NCBI RefSeq assembly: GCF_009911265.1
Contig: NZ_QXXA01000009.1
Location: 62,001-126,000, forward strand
Source: Senegalia massiliensis
GTDB lineage: Bacteria > Bacillota > Clostridia > Tissierellales > SIT17
DNA: 64,000 bases
Direction of reading: 5' to 3'
The notes under the pieces are model-generated. The model was not told the DNA's origin, did no database searches, and was given only the letters and a program-made list of their open reading frames with translations. Within the stretch, counting starts at the first letter, position 1. Every line of letters starts with the position of its first letter. Below are positions 27,700-36,876 of the stretch, one piece after another. A program made the translations under genes and the position numbers.

Positions 27700-28122
27700 T
27701 TAAATCACCCTTACGAGTTTTAACTCTGTAGATTTATTTTTCTTTATATTATTATCAATAACTCTAAGTAAAAAATAAGCTATACCTAGAGCAATTAATC
27801 CTGTTAATACACCCAAAATTTCATAATTTTGAAACCCTAGATTACTAAAGAAATAAACACCTAATGAAATTCCTGCAATAAGCATTACTAAAGGGATTAT
27901 ATAGGCTATAAATGCAGATTTCATCAAAGTCTTTGTTTCCATCTCTACCTCCACAAAATTCCCTACTCTTGCATTTATTGTATTTTTAATATTAACTCTC
28001 ATTGCTGGAATACTACAACCTCCACCACAAGATGAACATTTATCTCCACATGCACTAGTTCTTCTTACATCTACAACAGCATAATTATCTTTTACTTCTA
28101 CAACATAACCAACTTGATCCAT
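27700..28122 (-). CDS. RseC/MucC-family membrane protein
   Basis: 140 residues of the SoxR-reducing-system RseC family. Four cysteines in the soluble N-terminus (SACGDKCSSCGGGC, C-x3-C-x2-C-x3-C) suggest a redox centre or metal site, followed by two membrane helices (about 70-120). In anaerobes such proteins are often beside Rnf-type or redox genes; the partner here is the CsoR-family gene. ATG behind AGGAGG. Confidence 0.82.
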   Translation of the reverse strand: MDQVGYVVEVKDNYAVVDVRRTSACGDKCSSCGGGCSIPAMRVNIKNTINARVGNFVEVEMETKTLMKSAFIAYIIPLVMLIAGISLGVYFFSNLGFQNYEILGVLTGLIALGIAYFLLRVIDNNIKKNKSTELKLVRVI

Positions 28123-28153
28123 ATTATTCCTCCTTAACGCTATGCTTACTTTA

Positions 28154-28182
28154 ATGATACCATAAGGAATAACCTATTTCAA
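28154..28182 (-). promoter_or_regulatory. Promoter of rseC-like/csoR-like genes
   Basis: TTGAAA (28182-28177), 17 bp, TATCAT (28159-28154) on the minus strand. The -35 overlaps the end of aspS. Confidence 0.55.
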
Positions 28183-29961
28183 TTCACTCATATTAACTTG
28201 TATAGAAAGTTCTTTTAACTGTTCTTCTGTTATTTCTGTAGGAGCCTCTGTAAGAAGGGATGTAGCATTTTGTGTTTTAGGAAATGCTATAACATCTCTT
28301 ATGTTCTTCATTCCTGTAAGAAGCATTACAAGTCTATCAAATCCATATGCTATTCCTCCATGTGGTGGTACTCCATATTTAAAAGCTTCAAGTAAAAATC
28401 CAAACTTTTTCCATGCTTCTTCTTCTGTAAATCCAAGAGCTCTAAACATTTTTTGCTGTAATTCTGTATTATTTATTCTTATACTACCACCTGCTATTTC
28501 GTCACCATTTATAACAATATCATAAGCCTTTGCTTTCACCTTTTCAGGTTCAGTTTCAAGTAATGGTATATCTTCATCAACAGGATGAGTAAATGGATGA
28601 TGTTTAGCTACATATCTATCTTCATCTTCATCATATTCAAATAGTGGGAAATCAGTTATCCAAACCATTTCAAATATATCTTCATCTATAATATCTAATG
28701 TTTTTGCAACTTCAATTCTCAAGTGACCAAGTGAATCAAAAACTATTTTATCTTTATCTGCAACTATAAATACTATATCTCCTTTTTCTATATCTAATTC
28801 TTGTTTTATTTCCCCTATTTCTTCTTCACTTAAAAACTTTAATATAGGAGAACTAATACCTTCTTCATTCATTTTAATCCATGCAAGTCCTTTTGCACCA
28901 TAAGTTTTAATGTATTTTTCAAGTTTAGAAATCTTTTTTCTACTAAATTCATTTTCATATCCTTTTATATTTATAGCTCTTACACTTCCACCACTAGCTA
29001 TTGCTCCACTAAACACTTTGAATTCAGAGTTTTCAACAACATTTGATATGTTTTTTATTTTAAATTCAAAACGTAAATCAGGTTTATCTGAACCATAACT
29101 TTCCATGGCTTCATCATACTTCATTCTCTTTATAGGTAAATCTATTTCTATACCTTTTATTTCTTTAAATATTTTATATATAAGTTTTTCATTTATAGAT
29201 ATAACATCGTCAATATCTACAAATGACATTTCTGCATCAATTTGAGTAAATTCAGGTTGTCTATTTGCTCTCAAATCTTCATCTCTAAAACATTTTACTA
29301 TTTGATAATATCTATCCATACCAGAAACCATTAAAAGTTGTTTCATAAGTTGTGGAGACTGAGGTAATGCATAAAATTTTCCTGGATTAACTCTACTTGG
29401 TACTAGATAATCTCTTGCTCCTTCTGGAGTAGGCTTGTTGAGTACAGGTGTTTCTATTTCTAAAAAATTATTTTCATCAAAAAAATTTCTCACAATTTTT
29501 GCTGTTTTATGTCTTATTTTAATATTATTTTGCATATATGACTTTCTAAGATCTAAAAATCTATATTGAAGTCTCATTTTTTCAGATACTTCATCATTAT
29601 CTTTTATATAAATAGGTGGTGTTTCTGATTTATCTAATATTTTAAGTTCATTTACAAAAACTTCTATATCACCTGTAGCAAGTTCTTTATTTTTAGATTG
29701 TCTTTCTACAACTTTTCCTTTTATTGCAATAACATATTCACTTCTAATTGCATCTGCTTTTTCAAAACTTTCAACAGAAATTTCATTATCAAATACTATT
29801 TGTGAAATACCTGTAATATCTCTTAAATCAACAAATATTAATCCCCCTAAATTTCTTCTCTTTTGTACCCATCCCATAAGTACAACTTGCTCATTTATAT
29901 TATCTTTTGTTAATTCACCACACATATGAGTTCTTCTTAAATTTCCTAATTTTTCAATCAT
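28174..29961 (-). CDS. aspS: Aspartyl-tRNA synthetase
   Basis: Charges tRNA-Asp. 595 residues, the bacterial form: OB-fold anticodon domain at the N-terminus (GWVQKRRNLGGLIFVDLRD), catalytic motifs FLEIETPVL, FRDEDLRADRQPEFTQID-like (here RANRQPEFTQID) and GGIAYGFDRLVMLL, with the GAD insertion between. ATG behind AGGAGG, 4 bp after hisS, so both synthetases are controlled by the T-box. Confidence 0.96.
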   Translation of the reverse strand: MIEKLGNLRRTHMCGELTKDNINEQVVLMGWVQKRRNLGGLIFVDLRDITGISQIVFDNEISVESFEKADAIRSEYVIAIKGKVVERQSKNKELATGDIEVFVNELKILDKSETPPIYIKDNDEVSEKMRLQYRFLDLRKSYMQNNIKIRHKTAKIVRNFFDENNFLEIETPVLNKPTPEGARDYLVPSRVNPGKFYALPQSPQLMKQLLMVSGMDRYYQIVKCFRDEDLRANRQPEFTQIDAEMSFVDIDDVISINEKLIYKIFKEIKGIEIDLPIKRMKYDEAMESYGSDKPDLRFEFKIKNISNVVENSEFKVFSGAIASGGSVRAINIKGYENEFSRKKISKLEKYIKTYGAKGLAWIKMNEEGISSPILKFLSEEEIGEIKQELDIEKGDIVFIVADKDKIVFDSLGHLRIEVAKTLDIIDEDIFEMVWITDFPLFEYDEDEDRYVAKHHPFTHPVDEDIPLLETEPEKVKAKAYDIVINGDEIAGGSIRINNTELQQKMFRALGFTEEEAWKKFGFLLEAFKYGVPPHGGIAYGFDRLVMLLTGMKNIRDVIAFPKTQNATSLLTEAPTEITEEQLKELSIQVNMSELK

Positions 29962-29965
29962 ATAA

Positions 29966-31231
29966 TTACCTCCTAAGTCTTTCCTCTATAGACTCTACAA
30001 CATTTTCTAAGCTAAGATCTTTTTGATCTCCAGTTTTCATATTTTTTATTTTAATACTTTTATTTTCTATCTCATTGTCTCCTATAACTATTGTATAAGT
30101 AGAATTTAACTTGTTGGAATATTTGAATTGAGCTTTTACACTTCTATCTAAATGATCTAAATCTGAAGATATTCCAAGATTCCTTAAATCTTTTACTATT
30201 TTCATAGCAAGTGATTTTGCTTTATCACCCATTGTAACTATAAATATATCTAAATCATCTTCTTTTGGTATTTCTATATTATTATTTTCTAAAGTAAGAA
30301 TTAATCTCTCTATACCCATTCCAAATCCTATAGCAGGTGTACTTGGCCCTCCTACTTGTTCAACTAGACCGTCATATCTACCTCCACCACATACTGTGCT
30401 TTTAGCACCTATTTCAGAAGATATAAATTCAAATGCTGTTTTTGTGTAATAATCTAGTCCTCTAACAATTCTTGGATTCACAATATAATCGATTTCCAGA
30501 TTATCTAAATAATTTTTTACTCCATCAAAATGTTCACTACATTCATCACATAAATAATCTAAAATAGTTGGAGCTTCTTTTAACTCCATTTGACAATTAT
30601 CATTTTTACAATCTAATATTCTCATAGGATTCGTATCAAATCTTGAATTACATGTTTCACACAATTTATCTAATCTTTCACTTAAGTATTCCTTTAAAGC
30701 TTTATCATAATTAGGTCTACACTTGGAACACCCTATACTATTAATTTGTAATTCTATACCTTGAATTTCAAGCCTTTCATATAAATTGTCCAAAATACTA
30801 ATTACTTCAGCATCTATTGAAGGATTCTCACTACCATATACTTCTACACCAAATTGATGATGTTCTCTAAGTCTCCCTTTTTGTGGTCTTTCATATCTAA
30901 AGACAGGTGTTATATAAAAAGTTTTTATAGGCTGTGCATCAGCATAAAGTTTATTTTCTACATATAATCTTGCAGCTGAAGCAGTTCCTTCAGGTTTTAA
31001 TGTTATACTCCTATCACCTTTATCTAAAAAAGTATACATTTCCTTCTGTACTACATCTGTAGTTTCTCCTACACCTCTTTCAAACAATTCAGTATGCTCA
31101 AAGGTAGGAGTTCTTATTTCCTTATAACCAAAACTATTACAAACTTCTCTAAATGTTTTTTCTAGGTATTGCCATTTATAAGACTCATTAGGTAATACAT
31201 CTTTAGTTCCTCTTGGTGCTCTTGTTAACAT
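29966..31231 (-). CDS. hisS: Histidyl-tRNA synthetase
   Basis: Charges tRNA-His. 421 residues: class II motif 1 region RTPTFEHTELFERGVGETTD, motif 2 PVFRYERPQKGRLREHHQFG, the histidine-binding VRGLDYYTKTAFEF and motif 3 GIGMGIERLIL-like GFGMGIERLILTL. A four-cysteine insertion (CSKC, CETC, CDEC and CKNDNC motifs) suggests a zinc-binding knuckle in the middle domain. ATG behind AGGAGGG, directly after the T-box terminator. Confidence 0.96.
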   Translation of the reverse strand: MLTRAPRGTKDVLPNESYKWQYLEKTFREVCNSFGYKEIRTPTFEHTELFERGVGETTDVVQKEMYTFLDKGDRSITLKPEGTASAARLYVENKLYADAQPIKTFYITPVFRYERPQKGRLREHHQFGVEVYGSENPSIDAEVISILDNLYERLEIQGIELQINSIGCSKCRPNYDKALKEYLSERLDKLCETCNSRFDTNPMRILDCKNDNCQMELKEAPTILDYLCDECSEHFDGVKNYLDNLEIDYIVNPRIVRGLDYYTKTAFEFISSEIGAKSTVCGGGRYDGLVEQVGGPSTPAIGFGMGIERLILTLENNNIEIPKEDDLDIFIVTMGDKAKSLAMKIVKDLRNLGISSDLDHLDRSVKAQFKYSNKLNSTYTIVIGDNEIENKSIKIKNMKTGDQKDLSLENVVESIEERLRR

Positions 31232-31255
31232 ATTTAACCCTCCTATTTAATTTGA

Positions 31256-31497
31256 ATAATAAAAAAAACCCTATCCCTATAGACAAGGGACGAGAGTTTG
31301 AAGTTCCCGTGGTGCCACCCAAATTGGTATATAACCCACTTATAATCTTTAACGCAGATATACGAATAATTCTACTAAAATTCAAATTATTTACTCTGAG
31401 GTGTCTTCATAAGTTATCAATGCTAATTTTCACCAACCATTAGCTCTCTAGAAATGATAAAACTAACTACTCTGCCTCTTCACCGTATGTTTATATT
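31256..31497 (-). promoter_or_regulatory. T-box leader controlling hisS-aspS
   Basis: Leader of about 240 nt. The T-box core GGGTGGCACCACGG lies at 31320-31307, upstream of a terminator with an 8-T run. Stem I has the AG-rich 5' bulge (GAGGCAGAGTAG) and the distal GGTTGGTG. The specifier side reads ATGAA-GAC-A, closed by the GAGG/CCTC stem, so the main specifier codon is GAC (Asp) at 31405-31403. It overlaps CAC (His) at 31403-31401. Uncharged tRNA-Asp, and possibly tRNA-His, should promote readthrough. Confidence 0.9.
31261..31291 (-). terminator. T-box terminator ahead of hisS
   Basis: TCCC and CCCT segments pair with AGGGA/AGGG and are followed by eight T residues on the minus strand (31268-31261). 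Alternative to the T-box antiterminator. Confidence 0.75.
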
Positions 31498-31503
31498 GTA
31501 ATT

Positions 31504-31532
31504 ATTATAAATTATTATTCTTCTTCTGTCAA
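31504..31532 (-). promoter_or_regulatory. Consensus promoter of hisS-aspS
   Basis: Perfect TTGACA (31532-31527), 17 bp, perfect TATAAT (31509-31504) on the minus strand. The -35 is inside the last codons of hemZ. Start of the T-box RNA predicted near 31497. Confidence 0.85.
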
Positions 31533-33002
31533 CATTTTATTTACAGCTGATACTTTTCTTTCTATCATATCATCTATTCTATTTATATAATCATTTAAGT
31601 TTACTACATTAGGTACTCGAATTATTTTATTTGAACTTGGATAAAACACCTTAGATACAGCTCCAGCACCTAATCCAATAATAGTTTGTTTTTCTTCCAT
31701 CATAGAAATATTGTATATACACTCTTTATATTTTTTTGCATATCCCACATTTTCAAAATTACCTAATATTTGTTTTTGTCTATACATATAATAAGGCTTC
31801 ATATTCATTTCCTTTGAATATACAACTGTTTCATTTAACATATCAGATAGACTTCCTTCTTTTATAATATCATATTCATCTAAATCTTTATTTAACTTTG
31901 AAGACTTCTTTATAGTTAGAGTATGAACAGTTAAGTTATCTGGATCTAACTCTTTTATTATTTCCATAGTATTTTTGATATCATTTAAATTTTCTCCAGG
32001 TAATCCTATGATTACATCCATGTTTATAGAATTAAACTTCATACTTTTTGCTAATTTAAATATTTCTTTAATATCAGCTTTAGTATGATGTCTATTCATT
32101 AGTTTTAAAGTTTTATTATTCATTGTCTGTGGATTTATACTAATTCTATCTATTTTATTTTCCTTTAACATTTCTAAAACTTTCTTATTTATAGTATCTA
32201 CTCTACCAGCTTCTACTGTAAATTCTATTATATTTTGAATGTCAAAGTATTCATATACAGCTTTAATTATTTTTTCTAAATTTTCTAAAGGTATAGAAGT
32301 AGGTGTTCCTCCTCCAATATAAATAGTTCGTAATGTCTTATCTTTCATAAATAAGGCCAGTTGTTTTATTTCTTTAATTAATGAATTAGTATAATCCTCA
32401 ATTAGTGAATTCCATTTTCTTATTGAATAAGAAGGAAAAGAACAATATATACATCTACTAGGACAAAATGGTATACTTATATATAAACTGTAATCTTTTT
32501 TATTTAAAGGGTATAAATATTTTTCTTGTATATCTGTAATTTTTAAAAGAAGATTTACTTTTTTTATATCTATTAAATATTCTCTTGTTAGAATATTTAA
32601 TATTTCATTTTTATCTACATTTTTCTCCTTTAAATCATGTACAATCTTTGAAGGTCTTATTCCTGTTAATATACCCCATGATGTATTCATATCTTTAATA
32701 TTCATAACAGCTTTATAAACACACTTTTTTATTGCTATATTAATCTTTTTATCAAATGGTTTTTTAATATTTATTTTATCTATACTTTTTATATTATTTT
32801 TGCTAATTAACTTTTTATCTAAATAAATATTAACATTTACTGAATTGCTTTTAACTGTAATAATTATCAAATAGCCTTCAATATATAAATCCATATTATC
32901 TATAAAATTTATATTACTTGTTTCCATAATAACCTTTACTAATTCGTAGATATCATGTTTTTTATTATAATTCTTTAAATAAATATTTACCATTTTTTTC
33001 AC
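31515..33002 (-). CDS. hemZ: HemZ-type radical-SAM coproporphyrinogen dehydrogenase-like protein
   Basis: 495 residues of the HemN/HemW/HemZ radical-SAM group. The cluster motif CPSRCIYCSF follows YISIPF; then YIGGGTPTS, and INPQTMNNKTLKLMNRHHT. The extended N-terminal domain of about 165 residues is the HemZ feature. The HemZ name implies oxygen-independent coproporphyrinogen oxidation, but in anaerobes without other haem genes the activity is unproven. The GTG start overlaps the stop of the MBL gene; ATG three codons later is an alternative. Confidence 0.82.
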   Translation of the reverse strand: MKKMVNIYLKNYNKKHDIYELVKVIMETSNINFIDNMDLYIEGYLIIITVKSNSVNVNIYLDKKLISKNNIKSIDKINIKKPFDKKINIAIKKCVYKAVMNIKDMNTSWGILTGIRPSKIVHDLKEKNVDKNEILNILTREYLIDIKKVNLLLKITDIQEKYLYPLNKKDYSLYISIPFCPSRCIYCSFPSYSIRKWNSLIEDYTNSLIKEIKQLALFMKDKTLRTIYIGGGTPTSIPLENLEKIIKAVYEYFDIQNIIEFTVEAGRVDTINKKVLEMLKENKIDRISINPQTMNNKTLKLMNRHHTKADIKEIFKLAKSMKFNSINMDVIIGLPGENLNDIKNTMEIIKELDPDNLTVHTLTIKKSSKLNKDLDEYDIIKEGSLSDMLNETVVYSKEMNMKPYYMYRQKQILGNFENVGYAKKYKECIYNISMMEEKQTIIGLGAGAVSKVFYPSSNKIIRVPNVVNLNDYINRIDDMIERKVSAVNKMLTEEE

Positions 33003-33628
33003 TAACCTTTATTCAAAAACGGATTTACTTTTCTTTCATAACCTATGGTACTACTACCACCGTGACCTGGATATATTGTTACTTCATCATCATATATCAT
33101 AAGTTTATTTTCTATTGATTTTATTATATCATCATAAGAACCACCATATAAATCTGTTCTACCTATAGAACCTTTAAATAAAGTGTCTCCTGTGAAAATA
33201 TTATTACCTATTTTTATGGATATACATCCTCTAGTATGCCCTGGAGTATGAATTATTTCAGCATTAAGCTCTCCAAAGTCTATTATTTGTCCATCTTCTA
33301 AAACTCTATCTGGCTCTATTTCTGTAGTAACCATTGGCATTTTAGAAGATAAATTTAGCTCTTTATTCATTAACATTTCTCTATCTTCTTTATGAATTAA
33401 TATTTGTGCATTAGTCTTTTGTTTTAAATCCCCTATCCCACCAATATGATCTCCATGGCCATGAGTTAATACTATATATTTAACTTCTATATTATGTCGT
33501 TCTATAAAATCAATTATTTCATTTGTATTATCTGCTGGATCAATAACAATACCTTCACTATTATCATCTGATGAAATTATATAACAGTTTCCACCATAAA
33601 CCCCACTTGATAAGTTTTCTATTATCAT
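33002..33628 (-). CDS. MBL-fold metallo-hydrolase (YqgX/glyoxalase II-like)
   Basis: 208-residue metallo-beta-lactamase-fold hydrolase. The metal motif THGHGDHIGG is at about 55-64, with the later ligands in IHTPGHTRGC, FTGDTLF and YPGHG. Similar to B. subtilis YqgX; a role in hydrolysing S-lactoylglutathione-like thioesters is possible but unproven. ATG behind AGGAAGA. Part of rel-dtd-MBL-hemZ. Confidence 0.87.
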   Translation of the reverse strand: MIIENLSSGVYGGNCYIISSDDNSEGIVIDPADNTNEIIDFIERHNIEVKYIVLTHGHGDHIGGIGDLKQKTNAQILIHKEDREMLMNKELNLSSKMPMVTTEIEPDRVLEDGQIIDFGELNAEIIHTPGHTRGCISIKIGNNIFTGDTLFKGSIGRTDLYGGSYDDIIKSIENKLMIYDDEVTIYPGHGGSSTIGYERKVNPFLNKG

Positions 33629-33642
33629 AATATTCTTCCTTT

Positions 33643-34092
33643 CTAAAAGTTCTTTTTACTGTCCAATAATATTGTAACTGGACCATCATTAGTTAATTGT
33701 ACCTGCATATCTTCTCCAAATTTACCTGAACCAACCTTAATATTATATTCTAAACAAATATCTATAAATTTTTCATATAAATCTTCTGCAATAGAAGGTT
33801 TAGCTGCCTTCATAAAATTTGGACGTCTTCCTTTTCTGCAGTCACCGTATAATGTGAATTGAGATACTATAAGTAATTCTCCTTTAATATCTAAAAGTGA
33901 TAAATTCATTTTTTCATCATCATCTTCAAAGATTCTTAGATTTAGAAGTTTTTCAACTAAATATTTTATATCCTTTTCATCATCTTCTTCACTTATTCCT
34001 AAAAGTACTAATAATCCTTTTTTAATCTCAGATTCTTTTTTACCATCTATTTCTACTAGAGCAGAATTTACTCTTTGAACAACAGCACGCAT
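33643..34092 (-). CDS. dtd: D-aminoacyl-tRNA deacylase
   Basis: Removes D-amino acids (and mischarged glycine) from tRNA. 149 residues starting MRAVVQRVNSALVEIDG, with SQFTLYGDCRKGRRPNF and the NDGPVT motif that gates the active site. ATG at 34092 chosen, 6 nt behind AGAGGTG; the GTG at 34101 is part of that site. Follows rel, the standard Firmicute pair. Confidence 0.94.
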   Translation of the reverse strand: MRAVVQRVNSALVEIDGKKESEIKKGLLVLLGISEEDDEKDIKYLVEKLLNLRIFEDDDEKMNLSLLDIKGELLIVSQFTLYGDCRKGRRPNFMKAAKPSIAEDLYEKFIDICLEYNIKVGSGKFGEDMQVQLTNDGPVTILLDSKKNF

Positions 34093-34103
34093 TCTTCTCA
34101 CCT

Positions 34104-36260
34104 CTAACTAGTTACTCTATATACATCTAATACTCCACGAATTCTTTTAAACCTTTTCATCAAATTATTCAATTGATTAATGTCTTTTATTTCAAGAGTC
34201 AAATTAATAATAGCTAATCTTTCTTTATTTGTTCTAGCATTTAAAGAAGATACAAATAAATTAGCTTCAGATAATAAAATGGTTATTTCTGACAATAACC
34301 CTGGTCTATCTGTTCCTTTTACTTGTATTTCAGCTTGATATGATGTCTTATCTTCTTTAGCCCACTCTACATGTATAAATCTCTGATCTTTTCCTAAATC
34401 TAAAATATTAGGACAATCACTCCTATGAACAGATACTCCTCTTCCTCTAGTTATATATCCCTTGATATCATCACCTGGAACAGGGTTACAACATCTTGCA
34501 AACCTTACTTTTACATTATCAATACCACTTATATTTATCCCTTGATTTTGCTTTCTTTTCCTTTTTGATTTAACTTGATTATGAACTTTTACAGGCTCAT
34601 CATCTTTTTTATAATATTCCTTATGGTATTCTTTTAGTTTGGTTGTAATTTGTGCAAGTGTTATACTTCCAAACCCTAATGCTGCATATAAATCATCTAT
34701 TTTATTAAAACTTAATTTTTCAACTACTTTTTCTAACCACTCATCTTTTAATATTTCTGTAAGTTTATATCCTTCTCTTTTTACTTCCTTTTCAAGTTTA
34801 TCTCTACCTTTTATTATATTGTCAGATTTTTCTTCTTTTTTAAACCACTGCTTTATTTTGCTCTTGGCTTGGGAGCTTTTAACAATTTTTAACCAGTCTC
34901 TACTTGGCCCATTACTATTTGGAGAAGTAAGTATTGTAATAATATTTCCATTTTTAAGTTTATAATCAAGAGGAACTATCCTTCCATCAACTTTCGCTCC
35001 TACACATTTATTACCAACTGCAGTATGAACTCTATATGCAAAATCTATAGGTGTACTTCCTGCAGGTAAATTTATAACATCTCCTTTAGGAGTGAATACA
35101 AACACTTCATTTGTAAAAAGATCTATCTTTAAAGATTCCATAAACTCTTTTGGATCTTTAGTTTCTTTTTGCCACTCCATCATCTGTCTTAACCAAGAAA
35201 GTTTTTTATCAAAATTATTCTCATCTTTGTTTCCTTCTTTATATTTCCAGTGTGCTGCTATACCATATTCAGCTGTTCTGTGCATATCCCATGTTCTTAT
35301 TTGGATTTCAAATATTTCTCCACTTGGTCCTATAAGTGTAGTATGAAGTGATTGGTACATATTTTGCTTTGGCATAGCTATATAATCTTTAAATCTTCCT
35401 GGTATAGGTTTCCACATTGTATGAACAATACCAAGAACACCATAACAATCTTTAATAGAATTAACAATTACCCTTATTGCAGTTAAATCAAATATCTGTT
35501 CAAAGGTTTTATTTTGATAAACCATCTTTCTATAAATACTATAAAAATGTTTTGGCCTACCACTTATTTCAGATTCTATATCTACTTCATTTAATTTATT
35601 ATCTAATTTATCTATAACTTTATTAATATACTCTTCTCTTTCTTTACGCTTTTTGGAAACCTTATCAACCAAGTCATAGTACCCTTCAGGATCTATATAT
35701 CTAAGAGAAAGATCCTCAAGTTCCCATTTAATTCTAAAAATACCTAGTCTATTAGCTATTGGAGCATAAATTTCCAATGTTTCAAGAGCTTTTTCTTTCT
35801 TCTTTTCATCAGACATATACTCTAAAGTTCTCATGTTATGAAGTCTATCAGTTAGTTTAATAATTATAACTCTAATATCCTTTGCCATTGCTACAACCAT
35901 TTTTCTTAGGTTTTCTGCTTTTCTCTCTTCTTTGGTTTTATATTGAATCTTTTTTAATTTAGTTACTCCATCTACTAAATTTGCTACTTCTTTTCCAAAT
36001 TCTTCTTTAACCAAATCATAGCTATTTTCAGTATCTTCAATGACATCATGTAATAGACCAGCTATTATAGTACTAACGTCCATATTTATATCTGCTAATA
36101 TCATTGCAACATTAACAGGGTGAATTATAAAATCTTCACCTGAATTTCTCAGCTGACCCTCATGAGCTGATTTAGCAAAATTATAAGCCTTCCTTACTTT
36201 TTCTATATCTGCTTGAGGGTTATATTGTTTTATTTTTTCAATTAATCTTTCTACTGACAA
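34104..36260 (-). CDS. relA: Bifunctional (p)ppGpp synthetase/hydrolase Rel
   Basis: Stringent-response enzyme, 718 residues. HD hydrolase domain with SAHEGQLRNSGEDFIIHPV and GLLHDVIEDT, synthetase domain with GRFKDYIAMPKQNMYQSLH (the RxKD form seen in bifunctional Rel), TGS domain (VFTPKGDVINLPAGSTPIDFAY), and a C-terminal zinc-finger/ACT part with ARCCNPVPGD. TTG start behind a GGTGGG stretch. In the recJ-apt-rel-dtd cluster. Confidence 0.95.
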   Translation of the reverse strand: MSVERLIEKIKQYNPQADIEKVRKAYNFAKSAHEGQLRNSGEDFIIHPVNVAMILADINMDVSTIIAGLLHDVIEDTENSYDLVKEEFGKEVANLVDGVTKLKKIQYKTKEERKAENLRKMVVAMAKDIRVIIIKLTDRLHNMRTLEYMSDEKKKEKALETLEIYAPIANRLGIFRIKWELEDLSLRYIDPEGYYDLVDKVSKKRKEREEYINKVIDKLDNKLNEVDIESEISGRPKHFYSIYRKMVYQNKTFEQIFDLTAIRVIVNSIKDCYGVLGIVHTMWKPIPGRFKDYIAMPKQNMYQSLHTTLIGPSGEIFEIQIRTWDMHRTAEYGIAAHWKYKEGNKDENNFDKKLSWLRQMMEWQKETKDPKEFMESLKIDLFTNEVFVFTPKGDVINLPAGSTPIDFAYRVHTAVGNKCVGAKVDGRIVPLDYKLKNGNIITILTSPNSNGPSRDWLKIVKSSQAKSKIKQWFKKEEKSDNIIKGRDKLEKEVKREGYKLTEILKDEWLEKVVEKLSFNKIDDLYAALGFGSITLAQITTKLKEYHKEYYKKDDEPVKVHNQVKSKRKRKQNQGINISGIDNVKVRFARCCNPVPGDDIKGYITRGRGVSVHRSDCPNILDLGKDQRFIHVEWAKEDKTSYQAEIQVKGTDRPGLLSEITILLSEANLFVSSLNARTNKERLAIINLTLEIKDINQLNNLMKRFKRIRGVLDVYRVTS

Positions 36261-36343
36261 TTAACCCACCCACTTTATATTGTTTTTATAATATTACTAG
36301 TATAACATAGCAAACCATATCTAAAAAGTGATTATTATATGCA

Positions 36344-36856
36344 TTAATACTCAATTATTGACTTTATATTATACCCTTCTAAATGTTTTCTACCATTTAA
36401 AAATGTTAATTCCATTAAAAAGTATATTCCTACAACCTCTCCACCTAATTCTTCTACCATTTTAATAGTTGATAGCACTGTACCACCTGTAGCTAAAAGG
36501 TCATCAACTATTATTACCTTATCACCTTTATTTATAGCATCTTTATGTATTTCTAGTTTGTCAGTACCATATTCTAAATCATATTCATAACTTATTGTTT
36601 CAGCAGGTAATTTGCCAGGTTTTCTAACAGGTACAAAAGCTTTATTTGTTGCATATGCAAGTGGTGCCCCTACTAAAAATCCTCTTGCTTCTGGACCAAG
36701 TATAGTATCAAACTCTACTTCAGAAGACATCTTTTTTAATTCATCTATTGAATATTTAAATGCATCTTTATCCTTTAATACTGTTGTGATATCTTTAAAC
36801 CCAATTCCTTCTTTAGGAAATCCTTCAATATTTCTAATTTTATCTTTTAAATTCAC
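36344..36856 (-). CDS. apt: Adenine phosphoribosyltransferase
   Basis: Salvages adenine to AMP using PRPP. 170 residues; FPKEGIGFKDIT at the N-terminus, GPEARGFLVGAPLAY, and the PRPP loop VIIVDDLLATGGT. GTG start behind GGAGGAG. It sits between recJ and rel, as in Bacillus. The 83 bp before rel hold nothing that I can identify. Confidence 0.95.
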   Translation of the reverse strand: MNLKDKIRNIEGFPKEGIGFKDITTVLKDKDAFKYSIDELKKMSSEVEFDTILGPEARGFLVGAPLAYATNKAFVPVRKPGKLPAETISYEYDLEYGTDKLEIHKDAINKGDKVIIVDDLLATGGTVLSTIKMVEELGGEVVGIYFLMELTFLNGRKHLEGYNIKSIIEY

Positions 36857-36876
36857 TTTGTGCTCCTCCTTTAAGT

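Noticed and set aside
31203-31443. Two overlapping ORFs (one on each strand) in the hisS leader
   Set aside because: They lie across the T-box RNA; the structured leader explains the sequence.
34639-34965. 108-residue plus-strand ORF opposite relA
   Set aside because: Antisense of the TGS-linker part of Rel; composition is the complement of the real gene and no start signal is present.
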